Assembly: GCA_003697135.1 (NCBI GenBank)
Contig: RFGC01000035.1
Span: forward strand, 248,001 to 312,000
Reading direction: 5' to 3'
DNA from: Acidobacteriota bacterium
Lineage (GTDB): Bacteria; Acidobacteriota; Blastocatellia; Pyrinomonadales; Pyrinomonadaceae
DNA: 64,000 nucleotides
Part shown: positions 57,001 to 64,000 of the stretch, in pieces
How the letters are laid out: every line of letters begins with the position of its first letter
How positions within the stretch are numbered: position 1 is the first letter of the stretch
Program-made: the position numbers and the translations under genes
Notes under the pieces: generated by a model
Told to the model about the DNA's origin: nothing
The model's input: the letters and a program-made list of their open reading frames with translations, nothing else
The model's database searches: none

Positions 57001-57055
57001 CCTTAAGCACAAAGAGCGCCGAAAAAGCCAGCTTCTCGCGTCTTTGTGCTTAAGG
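57001..57055 (+). terminator. Hairpin after the DppB-type permease
   Basis: CCTTAAGCACAAAGA (57001-57015) and TCTTTGTGCTTAAGG (57041-57055) are perfect 15-base arms; CATTTTCTAATTTG and further T-rich sequence follow on the plus strand. The loop of 25 bases is long for a terminator. Confidence 0.55.
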
Positions 57056-57119
57056 CATTTTCTAATTTGTTCTCTACTTTTTCGTTATTTTTATGGGAGT
57101 AGGAGAATTCAATCGAGAT

Positions 57120-57674
57120 TTAGTTTATTAGGTCTTCTTCTAATGCCTTTCTTTGTTCAGGAGTTAGCTCGACTTCAGCTTTATATTCTTCATATTCGCA
57201 ACCAACAGCTACCGGCACTTTACCGTCGCAAGGAAACTTTAGAAACTGAACAGAAGAAATTTTTTTGTCGTCCTTTTGTCTTTGATCAACTTTTGCAAAT
57301 ACCTTTGTTCCGTCATCAAGCTTGACATAGACCTTTTCCGGCAAGCCGAGCCATCGGCTTAGCTTTTCAGCTCTTTCTTGAGGGTCTTCTATTTCAACAA
57401 GCAAAGTGCATCCAAGCTCGCCGTTCTCACCTAAAAGCTCGTTGTATGTATCAATCTCATGCTGAATATCAGCCTCCTTCACGATTCTTTCAGCTCTTAT
57501 CATTTCCAAAATTTGGTAACGCACAGTCTCGTGGTTTTCAAAAAGAAAGGTTAGATTCTCGCCGAGACGCACTCGGCGCAAATCCTTTGCTTTCATTGCA
57601 GAAGCACGAATTTGTGGTCTTTGTTCTTCGTATGTAACATAGTCTAAAATTTCGCTTCGCTCTACTTTCCTCAT
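57120..57674 (-). CDS. DUF3501 family protein
   Basis: A 184-residue soluble protein; MRKVERSEILDYVTYEEQRPQIR and the RRVRLGENLTFLFENHETVRYQILEM stretch are the DUF3501 signature. Its ATG overlaps the stop of the Fe-S protein gene upstream (ATGA) and AAGGAGG precedes it, so the two are coupled. DUF3501 is regularly found next to rubrerythrin and a heterodisulfide-reductase-like Fe-S protein, as here; its biochemical role is unknown. Confidence 0.88.
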   Translation of the reverse strand: MRKVERSEILDYVTYEEQRPQIRASAMKAKDLRRVRLGENLTFLFENHETVRYQILEMIRAERIVKEADIQHEIDTYNELLGENGELGCTLLVEIEDPQERAEKLSRWLGLPEKVYVKLDDGTKVFAKVDQRQKDDKKISSVQFLKFPCDGKVPVAVGCEYEEYKAEVELTPEQRKALEEDLIN

Positions 57675-59023
57675 AAACCCTCCTTGTTTTCTTGATTAGA
57701 GATTTTGTTCGGAAATCCGTCCTCTCTATAAGCTCTGGCTAAAATCGTCATAGGATGCAATGGCTTTATGCCTGTGTGTTGATAAAACTGAATTGCAGCA
57801 AGCGGACATTCTGTAGCCCAAACTTCTGCTCCCTGCTGTTTCATTTGATCGAAAGCCTTTTTCCCGACTCTTTGGGATGCCTCAAAACCTTCTACTTTCA
57901 TCGCAAATGTGCCATCGTGACCCGAACATTCCATAGTCATCGTTATAGAAACACCCGGAATTTTCCTAAGCAGGTCACGACCCTTAAATCCAACAGCTTG
58001 CGCTCGCAGATGACATGGCGCATGATAGGCAATTTTCCCGTTTGGAGTTGATTTGAAATCAGTATTGAACCTTTCTTCGTTACGAATTGACCATAAAAAC
58101 TCTCCTGGGTCCATTGTAACTTCAGCTATTTTCTTAGCTCCCTCTCTGTCTTCCTGCCTAACCAAAGTAGGATATTCACGCCTCAACATCATTGCGCAAG
58201 TCGGATTGATCGCCACGACTTTCGCACCTTTCTCAACGTATGGAAGCAAAAGCTTAATGTTGTGGCTGGCTTGATCTTGTAGCGACTTTATATCTCCATG
58301 CTCCCAAGCTGGCATCCCACAGCAACGTAGTCCTTTGACACAAGCCACTTCGACACGACTTTTCTCGAAAACCTCTACCGTGTCTTTGCCTATTTCAGGT
58401 TCGTTATGTTGAACATAGCAGGTCTGAAACAATACGACTTCTCCCGTCTGCTTGATTCTTCCAGTTTTCTCCGCCCATTTTTCAAAAGTTTCCGATGCAA
58501 AATCAGGAAGTAGTTTCTCACGATGAATCCCTAAGAACTTCTCCATCAGGATTCTGTTTAGTTTATTGCGATTTGCCTTGTTGGTTATGAAAACAGGGAG
58601 AGTTCTTGCAAGTTTACCAGCTCGATCTGGATTTCCAAGCATTTTATCTCGCAAAGTTGCCCCTCTCTCGCGAAATCTTATGGCTTTGTAGCGATGAACC
58701 AATTTCGGAAAATCGAGCCGAAATTCATGTCTATCTCGCTCTGTATAAGGACACTGAACCTCACAAAGCTTGCATTGAAAACACTCGTCCATGACCTTTT
58801 CGATCTCAGCTTCTGTAAGTTTTCGGACATCGCCGCCATGAGCATCAACGAAACTGAAAAGCGAAGGGAAGCTGTCGCAAAACTTGAAGCACATTCGACA
58901 TCCATGGCAAATCTCGAAAATCCTCTCGATTTCTTTTTTCAAGCCTTCTTTTGACCAGTATTTTTCCTCCGTAGGATCGTAAGAAATCCCGTCAGTTGGT
59001 GCGTAAGAAATCTGCTTATCCAT
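57671..59023 (-). CDS. Heterodisulfide reductase/GlcF-like Fe-S protein
   Basis: The 450 residues start with two 4Fe-4S ferredoxin motifs (CHGCRMCFKFC and CFQCKLCEVQCPY, about residues 40-100) followed by two CCG domains: CVKGLRCCGMPAWEHG is regular, the second is variant (MECSGHDG rather than CCGxGG). CCG proteins bind non-cubane clusters or transfer electrons with disulfides. It lies between rubrerythrin and DUF3501, so it probably supplies electrons for peroxide or superoxide reduction. The start at 59023 is preceded by GGAGG, six bases away. Confidence 0.85.
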   Translation of the reverse strand: MDKQISYAPTDGISYDPTEEKYWSKEGLKKEIERIFEICHGCRMCFKFCDSFPSLFSFVDAHGGDVRKLTEAEIEKVMDECFQCKLCEVQCPYTERDRHEFRLDFPKLVHRYKAIRFRERGATLRDKMLGNPDRAGKLARTLPVFITNKANRNKLNRILMEKFLGIHREKLLPDFASETFEKWAEKTGRIKQTGEVVLFQTCYVQHNEPEIGKDTVEVFEKSRVEVACVKGLRCCGMPAWEHGDIKSLQDQASHNIKLLLPYVEKGAKVVAINPTCAMMLRREYPTLVRQEDREGAKKIAEVTMDPGEFLWSIRNEERFNTDFKSTPNGKIAYHAPCHLRAQAVGFKGRDLLRKIPGVSITMTMECSGHDGTFAMKVEGFEASQRVGKKAFDQMKQQGAEVWATECPLAAIQFYQHTGIKPLHPMTILARAYREDGFPNKISNQENKEGL

Positions 59024-59152
59024 AACCCTCCGTTTTTTACACCAAGAACTTAGGCTCCAGAAATTAAGCCCTTAATGAATGCAAATACCTTTTCAATCTC
59101 AAGTTTTCAGTCCGAAAACTCAGGATTGTCAAAATTGCTTCGTCAAACAAAG

Positions 59153-59185
59153 CGGAAGGCGCTTTGAAATGAAAAGCGCCTTCCG
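59153..59185 (-). terminator. Terminator or attenuator between rubrerythrin and the Fe-S gene
   Basis: CGGAAGGCGCTTT (59153-59165) and AAAGCGCCTTCCG (59173-59185) are perfect 13-base arms with a seven-base loop. On the minus strand CTTTGTTTGACG follows, seven bases after the rubrerythrin stop. Confidence 0.7.
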
Positions 59186-59191
59186 TTCGGG

Positions 59192-59611
59192 TTACTGGAT
59201 TGACTCAAGGAGCTTCTGGAATCTTCCGGCATGTGACTTTTCCGCCTTGGCTAAGGTTTCAAACCAATCTGCAATTTCGTTGAAACCTTCTTCCCTAGCG
59301 GTCTTCGCCATCCCCGGATACATATCCGTATATTCGTGGGTTTCGCCGTGTATGGCGGACTTAAGATTGGTGATAGTATCACCGAAAGGCAAATCCGTTG
59401 CCGGGTCACCACAAGCCTTCAAATAATCCAAGTGACCGTGAGCATGTCCGGTTTCACCTTCGGCTGTTTCTCGGAAGTTTCCTGCAATTTCAGGATAACC
59501 TTCCACATCGGCTATCTTCGCAAAATAAAGATACCGACGATTCGCCATTGATTCGCCTGCAAAGGCTTTCTTTAAGTTTTCATGTGTTTTTGTTCCCTTC
59601 AGTTCAGCCAT
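59192..59611 (-). CDS. Rubrerythrin-like diiron protein (ferritin-like domain only)
   Basis: The 139 residues form one four-helix ferritin-like domain with diiron ligand motifs: [24 protein letters not shown] and [17 protein letters not shown] in the first half, [21 protein letters not shown] and [13 protein letters not shown] in the second. The C-terminal rubredoxin-like CxxC...CxxC domain of classic rubrerythrin is absent, so it needs an external electron donor such as the Fe-S protein downstream. GGAGGG lies five bases before the start. A PerR/Fur-like dyad lies at its promoter. Confidence 0.93.
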   Translation of the reverse strand: MAELKGTKTHENLKKAFAGESMANRRYLYFAKIADVEGYPEIAGNFRETAEGETGHAHGHLDYLKACGDPATDLPFGDTITNLKSAIHGETHEYTDMYPGMAKTAREEGFNEIADWFETLAKAEKSHAGRFQKLLESIQ

Positions 59612-59625
59612 ATTTCCCTCCTGAC

Positions 59626-59642
59626 AAAATAAAGTTTATTTT
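59626..59642. other. Palindrome overlapping the rubrerythrin leader
   Basis: AAAATAAA (59626-59633) and TTTATTTT (59635-59642) are perfect arms around a single G. The site abuts the PerR-like dyad. Confidence 0.4.
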
Positions 59643-59656
59643 TAGATTCAGTCTAA
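59642..59656. promoter_or_regulatory. PerR/Fur-like 7-1-7 operator of the rubrerythrin gene
   Basis: The 15-mer TTAGATTCAGTCTAA matches the PerR box TTATAATnATTATAA at 10 of 14 fixed positions, with 7-1-7 geometry (one mismatch between the arms). It overlaps the predicted transcription start of rubrerythrin. Confidence 0.45.
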
Positions 59657-59686
59657 ATAATAATTCGACTTACCAAATCAAGTCAA
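59657..59686 (-). promoter_or_regulatory. Promoter of the rubrerythrin gene
   Basis: Minus-strand TTGACT (59686-59681) and TATTAT (59662-59657) are 18 bases apart. The predicted start lies within the PerR-like dyad. Confidence 0.55.
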
Positions 59687-59820
59687 GCCGAAGTCACTCT
59701 GTCTTAGCGGCAACAATAAAAAATTTTTGGAAAAAACTAGACATTAGTAATTGAAAAGCTAGAAAAGTATAAACAATTTTTTTGAGAAAAAAGCAAGTAG
59801 TTTTTTGATTTTGTTAACTT
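59687..59820. other. Divergent intergenic region without other features
   Basis: This AT-rich stretch is part of the 381-base gap between the rubrerythrin start at 59611 and the OmpA start at 59993, the longest gene-free stretch in the window. It contains long T and A runs (for example at 59781-59810). I see no gene, RNA or repeat in it beyond promoter background. Confidence 0.6.
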
Positions 59821-59829
59821 TGTTATAAA
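59821..59829 (+). promoter_or_regulatory. Extended -10 promoter of the OmpA-family gene
   Basis: TGTTATAAA fits the extended -10 TGnTATAAT with one mismatch; no -35 is clear. The leader is about 155-160 bases. Confidence 0.4.
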
Positions 59830-59903
59830 ATCCAAAAGGAATTTACATCGAGCAGTTTTCAAAAATGTTTATGAACAATACGCAAATTACTGCAAGACAA
59901 AAA

Positions 59904-59961
59904 CTAGGTTTGCATTGAACAACTTTCAAAAAAGGCTAGGCATCTCAAAACCTAGCTTTTT
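59904..59961 (+). promoter_or_regulatory. Attenuator-like leader: terminator with competing antiterminator
   Basis: A terminator-like hairpin is formed by GCTAGG (59935-59940) and CCTAGC (59951-59956), preceded by an A-run and followed by TTTTT (59957-59961). Upstream, CTAGGTTT (59904-59911) is a perfect eight-base complement of AAACCTAG (59948-59955), which overlaps the 3' arm, so pairing there would break the terminator. Confidence 0.5.
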
Positions 59962-59992
59962 AGAAATTTCACGGAAGGGGAGAATTTTTATC

Positions 59993-60976
59993 ATGAATAA
60001 GACATCAGTAAAAAGAATTCTAGGTTTGTTTGTAATCCTTGCGCTTTTGGCAGTTGGGATTTTTTCTCAAGATGAAAACCTAAGGAAGGTTCCAATTGGC
60101 GCCAAGATGAAAATCAAAGGTATTGTAGTGTCAAAGAAAGATGACAAAATAATAGTTCGCGACTCGATGGGTGTTGATACCTCGGTTGTTGTAACCAAAT
60201 CAACTAGCATCAGAACAAAAAGAAGGCTTTTCAGAAGTGGCGATCCAGTAGTGCTTCAGCAGATTGTGCGTGGTTTGAATCTAGAAGTTGAAGGAATTGG
60301 TGATGGTGAAAATCTGATTGCCAACAAAATTCGCTTCGACAAAGATGATTTTCAAACGGCTTTAGCGATTGAAAGCAGAATTGCACCAACCGAAGAAAAG
60401 GTTTCGCAAACAGAAGAGAGAGTATCTCAAATCGAGCAAAATGCTCAGAAACTTTCGAGCCAGATTGATGAACTGATGGCGATCTCTAGTGCAGCACGTA
60501 GTAGCGCCAAAGAAGCTCAAGAAACTGCTGACGCCGCGGTGCAAGGTGTTAATGCAACCAATGCAAGAATAACAGCGCTTGACGATTACATTGTTCAGTC
60601 AACTGCAACTATTTACTTCAAGGTTGGCAGTGTTGTTCTTACTCCGGAAGCAAAAGCCATTCTGGATCAAGTCGCTCAAACAGCTATCGGCTTAAAAGGC
60701 TACATTATTGAAGTCACGGGATTCGCCTCTTCTGATGGCGATGCTCAGAAGAATAAGCTACTTAGTCAACGCCGTGCACAAGCCGTTATTGATTATCTAG
60801 TTGAGAAACACAATATCCCGCTGCGTCGCATTGGGCAATCTTATGGGTTTGGCGAACTTCAGCCAATAGCAGATAATTCTACACGACAAGGACGCGCCCA
60901 AAACCGTAGAGTTGAGGTTAAAATTCTCGTAAGCCGCGGCATAAATCAAAATGTCGAGGTTCGAGTTAATCAATGA
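59993..60976 (+). CDS. OmpA-family protein with N-terminal OB-like domain
   Basis: The 327-residue exported protein has a signal peptide (RILGLFVILALLAVGIF), a small beta domain (about 38-120; MKIKGIVVSKKDDKIIVRDSMG) resembling DUF5666-type OB folds, a coiled coil of about 50 residues (TEEKVSQTEERVSQIEQNAQ) and an OmpA C-terminal domain (about 205-322; FKVGSVVLTPEAKAILDQVA; NKLLSQRRAQAVIDYLVEK; GRAQNRRVEV) that binds peptidoglycan. A TTG start at 59915 would run through the terminator-like leader, so I use the ATG at 59993, with GGGGAG ten bases upstream. Confidence 0.9.
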   Translation: MNKTSVKRILGLFVILALLAVGIFSQDENLRKVPIGAKMKIKGIVVSKKDDKIIVRDSMGVDTSVVVTKSTSIRTKRRLFRSGDPVVLQQIVRGLNLEVEGIGDGENLIANKIRFDKDDFQTALAIESRIAPTEEKVSQTEERVSQIEQNAQKLSSQIDELMAISSAARSSAKEAQETADAAVQGVNATNARITALDDYIVQSTATIYFKVGSVVLTPEAKAILDQVAQTAIGLKGYIIEVTGFASSDGDAQKNKLLSQRRAQAVIDYLVEKHNIPLRRIGQSYGFGELQPIADNSTRQGRAQNRRVEVKILVSRGINQNVEVRVNQ

Positions 60977-60981
60977 TGGCC

Positions 60982-61017
60982 AAGTAGCTTCGGCTTTTAC
61001 ATAAGTCGAAGCTACTT
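60982..61017 (+). other. Stem-loop between the OmpA and VWFA genes
   Basis: AAGTAGCTTCG (60982-60992) and CGAAGCTACTT (61007-61017) form a perfect 11-bp stem with a 14-base loop. The following bases (TCAAAAC) lack a T-tract, so it may be a weak terminator or stabilising stem. Confidence 0.5.
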
Positions 61018-61055
61018 TCAAAACACAAGCTAGGAATGATTCTAAACTGCTGAAA

Positions 61056-62138
61056 ATGAAGCTAAAGATTTTTTTTATAGTCTTTTTTTGCCTGTTTAAA
61101 GCTGTTGTGATTGCTCAAGACACCGATAAAGATGAATTTATTCGCATTCAATCCCGCTTGGTTTTGGTTCCTGTTTCGGTTCTTGATACTGATGGTAATC
61201 CTTTGAAAGGCCTAACAAAGCAAGATTTCTGGCTCAGCGAAGAAGGCAAACTTCAAGAAATTGATGAGCTTTTAGAAGCTGAAAAAACCCCTCTGGAAAT
61301 AGCTATTTTATTCGATCTTTCATCTAGCACAGAAACGTTTTTCGATATTCAACGTGAAGCAACGATTCAATTCCTGCAAGAAGTAATGAGACCAGAAGAC
61401 TATGCAACGATTTTTAGTATAAGCAGCGAACCCATGTTGATTCAGGAAAGGACAAAAAGCGAACAAGCTGTTCAAGCAATCAAGAAACTCACTCCTTCAA
61501 AAGGCTTCACAGCCTTTTATGACACGGTTGCCATGGCAGTAGATTATCTGCAAAAAAACGCTCCTCCAAAAAGTCGCAAAGTGATACTAACCATAAGCGA
61601 TGGCGAAGACACCAACAGCACTCAAATTGCTACAGCAATTCGACAAGGTTATCGGAAGCTTGGAAGCAAGATAGACACGCTGGATCAAAAATCGCTCTAC
61701 GAATACACAGTGAAGGTTCGTGACGAAGCGTCAAAAAGAGAACAAGAAAGAATCTTGAAAATGCTACAAGACGCAGATGCAGTTTTTTACTCAATAAACT
61801 TTGCCGGCAGCTCCTATAAACTCAACAAAATTAGCCAAAAGGGTCAAGACGTAATGCAGAAATTCGCTGAAGAAACCGGCGGAACAGCATATCTACCGAA
61901 ATTTCTCTCAACCAATCTCAAAGATGTCCGCCAGAACCAAATAAATGCAGAACTAAACAAACAAGACTTGATAAAAACTTTCAGAAAGTTAACGAATGAA
62001 TTAAGAGCGCAGTATTTAATTCAGTATTACTCTGAAGCTGAATATCCTGAAGGAAAATTCGTAAGGCTCAGGATCAACTTGAAAAACCCAAGTGATTTCA
62101 AGGTCAAGGCAAGGCGTGGATATTTCATCAAAAAGTAA
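61056..62138 (+). CDS. Exported VWFA-domain protein
   Basis: The 360-residue protein has a signal peptide (IFFIVFFCLFKAVVIA), then the RLVLVPVSVLDTDGNPLKGLTKQDFWLSEEGKLQEI opening and a von Willebrand A domain whose MIDAS motif is DLSSS (about 87-91). It matches the Acidobacteria-type VWFA protein family (TIGR03436) and should bind a ligand through a divalent cation. Length and composition are typical; the C-terminus is basic (KVKARRGYFIKK). It meets the transglutaminase gene convergently with an eight-base gap. Confidence 0.88.
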   Translation: MKLKIFFIVFFCLFKAVVIAQDTDKDEFIRIQSRLVLVPVSVLDTDGNPLKGLTKQDFWLSEEGKLQEIDELLEAEKTPLEIAILFDLSSSTETFFDIQREATIQFLQEVMRPEDYATIFSISSEPMLIQERTKSEQAVQAIKKLTPSKGFTAFYDTVAMAVDYLQKNAPPKSRKVILTISDGEDTNSTQIATAIRQGYRKLGSKIDTLDQKSLYEYTVKVRDEASKREQERILKMLQDADAVFYSINFAGSSYKLNKISQKGQDVMQKFAEETGGTAYLPKFLSTNLKDVRQNQINAELNKQDLIKTFRKLTNELRAQYLIQYYSEAEYPEGKFVRLRINLKNPSDFKVKARRGYFIKK

Positions 62139-62146
62139 TAAGTCTA

Positions 62147-64000
62147 TCAAGAATTCCTAATTGCTTTTGATTCAACCAGAAAACTTTCTTCTTTCCGTAA
62201 TAGTTTTTCCTGTAATTTTTCCAGTAAAGCCTCCACGTTTATTGTTTCTGCTTCCGATAATTGTTTGTTTCCGAATCGAACTTGATTGTATTTCTCAGTC
62301 AACTCCGTCACTTCAGGTATATTGAGAGAATAAGCAAACTCCAATGGGGTTTGAGAATCCTGACGAACATATCCCTTTTCTGCCAAAAGTTTGACCATCT
62401 TCTCGTAGAATTCAACTCTTGGCAAAGCTCGATCTGGGAAAAATCGAAGTCTAAGCCTTTCAATCAAAAGCCTAATATTCTTCAGTGCCAATTCAAGCAA
62501 CCAAACAAAAGCTACGGCTAACAAAATCAAAGAAAATGTTTTTGTAGCGGTCCAAACACTTGTCCTGAAACCTCTTTCTCCTTTGAGGTTTTTCCACCAT
62601 TCCTCAACGTATTCATTTATCTTCTTTCCCCAAATCAACAAGTTGTTTTGCAAATTCCTTTGATTTCCAATCCTGCCTATTAGCGATTTTTGCTCTTGAT
62701 TGTCGTAAGCGATGACATACTGAACCCAAAAAGTTTCTAAGGCATCGAAATAGCTTCTGACCCTTCCTAGGATTCCGCTTTCACTAACACCTCCAGACAC
62801 TCTACCTGCCGCTGGTGTGGGATCGAAAGCAATCCAAGCATTTTCCTTCGGGAAATAAACCTCTACCCAAGCATGAGCATTGCGTTGACGGACAATGTAA
62901 ACGTCAGCAGTTGGATTATATTCACCTGCCTGAAACCCAGTAACAACTCTAGTGGCTATACCTTGAGTTCTGAGCATAACAGCCATTGCTGTTGCAAAGT
63001 ATTCGCAATGACCTTCTCGAACATTAAACAAAAAATCCGCTAGTGGCTGTTCACCACTAGCTCTTAGATTTAGCGTGTAACCGAAATTGTTTTGGAGATA
63101 TTCTTCGATTGCTTTCGCTTTATCATAACGATTCGACGCACCTGATCTACTGATGATTTCCGCCGCAAGTCTAGCAATTCTTGGATCAAGATTCGCAGGA
63201 AGTTGTAAGTAACGGGCAGTTCCAAGCGTATAAGGTGAGTTATCCTTCCTCAGTGATTCAACGCTGGGTGAGGAAATATCAGAAAAGGCTTTGTAAGAAA
63301 ACCTTTCACTACCCGAACGCACAACCATTATTGCGCCTTCAATATCTTTGTTAATCAGCTTGAAACCACCTTGGAAAGCAACAGGTCGAGAGAGTGCGAA
63401 CAAAATAGGCACATCCAAAGGCTCAAGGTAAACGGTTTGAGTCACAAGATTTGGAGTTTTGTTGAATCCGTCAACGATGAAAAAATCTCTCTCGGTTCTA
63501 ACAAATGGCTCGCTATAATCTTTCCTAGATTTTTGCCAACCTAGGTTTGTAAAGTAATCAAGCGCCATTCCACGCCATTTTATTTCTTTTACTGTCTCTT
63601 TGCCTTCTTCTATCCGAACGCGCATCACGATCTCATCGCTTTGCTGAACGCGAGCTATTTCCCCTAATCTAATTGAATCGGAGAAACCCGAAACCACTCC
63701 ACCACCAAGACCACCTCCTATTCCCGCTCCACCAACGCGAGGGAAAAGGAAAAACAACGGCACCGCAAATAAGAGAATTAAAACCAAAAGAACAGCAGCC
63801 ACAGTGGAAAGTCTTAACCTAATCGGCCTTTCCACTTCTCTCAGTTTCTTTTCTTTTGCAACTCTATCTCTTGTTCTTTTAATCTCGAAAGCTATTATCG
63901 AACAAATCATGAAAAACAGATAAAAGAGCATTGAAACCACAAACAATGGGCTTATGCTCATTCCTGCCGATAGCAAAATCTCGAAAAAGGAAATCAAGTA
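62147..64000 (-). CDS. TgpA-like transglutaminase membrane protein (5' end cut by the window)
   Basis: At least 617 residues, open to the right edge. Several membrane spans come first (VAAVLLVLILLFAVPLFFLF near residue 75), then a periplasmic transglutaminase-like domain (about 320-400) with the Cys-His-Asp triad in GHCEYFATAM, NAHAWVEVY and WIAFDPTPA, one more span (SLILLAVAFVWLLELAL) and a C-terminal DUF4129-like domain. This is the TgpA arrangement; TgpA in Pseudomonas is essential for viability through an uncertain peptidase or transamidase role. The true start lies beyond 64000, since the upstream spans of the DUF3488 region are incomplete. Confidence 0.82.
   Translation of the reverse strand, partial: YLISFFEILLSAGMSISPLFVVSMLFYLFFMICSIIAFEIKRTRDRVAKEKKLREVERPIRLRLSTVAAVLLVLILLFAVPLFFLFPRVGGAGIGGGLGGGVVSGFSDSIRLGEIARVQQSDEIVMRVRIEEGKETVKEIKWRGMALDYFTNLGWQKSRKDYSEPFVRTERDFFIVDGFNKTPNLVTQTVYLEPLDVPILFALSRPVAFQGGFKLINKDIEGAIMVVRSGSERFSYKAFSDISSPSVESLRKDNSPYTLGTARYLQLPANLDPRIARLAAEIISRSGASNRYDKAKAIEEYLQNNFGYTLNLRASGEQPLADFLFNVREGHCEYFATAMAVMLRTQGIATRVVTGFQAGEYNPTADVYIVRQRNAHAWVEVYFPKENAWIAFDPTPAAGRVSGGVSESGILGRVRSYFDALETFWVQYVIAYDNQEQKSLIGRIGNQRNLQNNLLIWGKKINEYVEEWWKNLKGERGFRTSVWTATKTFSLILLAVAFVWLLELALKNIRLLIERLRLRFFPDRALPRVEFYEKMVKLLAEKGYVRQDSQTPLEFAYSLNIPEVTELTEKYNQVRFGNKQLSEAETINVEALLEKLQEKLLRKEESFLVESKAIRNS

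Noticed and set aside
56927-57325. Plus-strand frame of 132 codons after the DppB gene
   Set aside because: Its second half is antisense to DUF3501 and its first half spans a hairpin; the translation has no recognisable DppC segment.

Overview
The window reads as a typical chromosomal stretch of a Gram-negative, low-GC bacterium, most likely an Acidobacteriota member close to the Blastocatellia. The reasons are an Oar-type TonB-dependent receptor with an N-terminal carboxypeptidase-regulatory-like domain (33733-37485), type IV pilins with the acidobacterial-looking leader and tail (45867-47037), a VWFA protein of the kind abundant in Acidobacteria (61056-62138), zinc-ribbon/TonB fusion proteins (5617-6540, 52351-53691), an LptE homologue and many secreted proteins. 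The taxonomic call is inference from protein style, not from a marker gene. No rRNA, tRNA, CRISPR array, transposase, integrase or phage gene was found.

Layout. 1-7.1 kb: the N-terminal part of an FAD reductase, a peptidoglycan-binding exported protein, a DUF1232 membrane protein, a membrane-anchored coiled coil, phosphate acetyltransferase (pta), a CrtI-like desaturase, a zinc-ribbon/TonB protein and a YjbQ protein. 7.2-13.1 kb: a 1981-residue alpha-2-macroglobulin with a thioester and an unusual inserted middle region. 13.2-18.2 kb: an FHA-GGDEF cyclase, a lipoprotein/polytopic membrane protein pair, a 56-residue membrane peptide and atpD-atpC. 18.4-28.8 kb: housekeeping genes mnmA, carB, an ArsR regulator, uvrA, rplU-rpmA, and lptE-holA. 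28.9-33.5 kb: a polysaccharide flippase and sugar aminotransferase pair, a membrane J-domain protein and an MBL-fold hydrolase. 33.7-42.1 kb: the Oar receptor, queG, a Ser/Thr kinase - FHA - CoA-binding - mogA row. 42.1-45.6 kb: an ABC exporter operon with a TPR protein and a LolA-like exported protein. 45.9-51.2 kb: two tandem pilins under sigma-54-like promoters, a GlcD-type oxidase, a zinc MDR dehydrogenase and a PDZ-radical SAM-DUF512 protein. 51.2-55.9 kb: two cysteine-containing exported proteins, one metallothionein-like, a second zinc-ribbon/TonB protein, an M16-like protein without its zinc motif, and ubiE. 56-64 kb: a lone DppB-type permease, a rubrerythrin/Fe-S protein/DUF3501 cassette, an OmpA-family protein with an attenuator-like leader, a VWFA protein, and a TgpA-like transglutaminase cut by the window end.

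The window has a heavy envelope theme: two TonB-type transducers and an Oar receptor for outer-membrane energised uptake, LptE for LPS export, a flippase and aminotransferase for surface glycans, pilins for motility or adhesion, OmpA and peptidoglycan-binding proteins for wall anchoring, and alpha-2-macroglobulin as a periplasmic or surface protease trap. A second theme is stress handling: rubrerythrin behind a PerR/Fur-like 7-1-7 dyad, UvrA, and an exported cysteine-rich protein.

The best candidates for something undescribed are the alpha-2-macroglobulin whose bait-side region carries three pseudopilin-like repeats and a carboxypeptidase-regulatory-like domain, the exported 19-cysteine protein with dyads in its upstream region, the terminator/antiterminator-like leader of the OmpA gene, and the lipoprotein/histidine-motif membrane protein pair. 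All calls come from reading the sequence; no database search was run.
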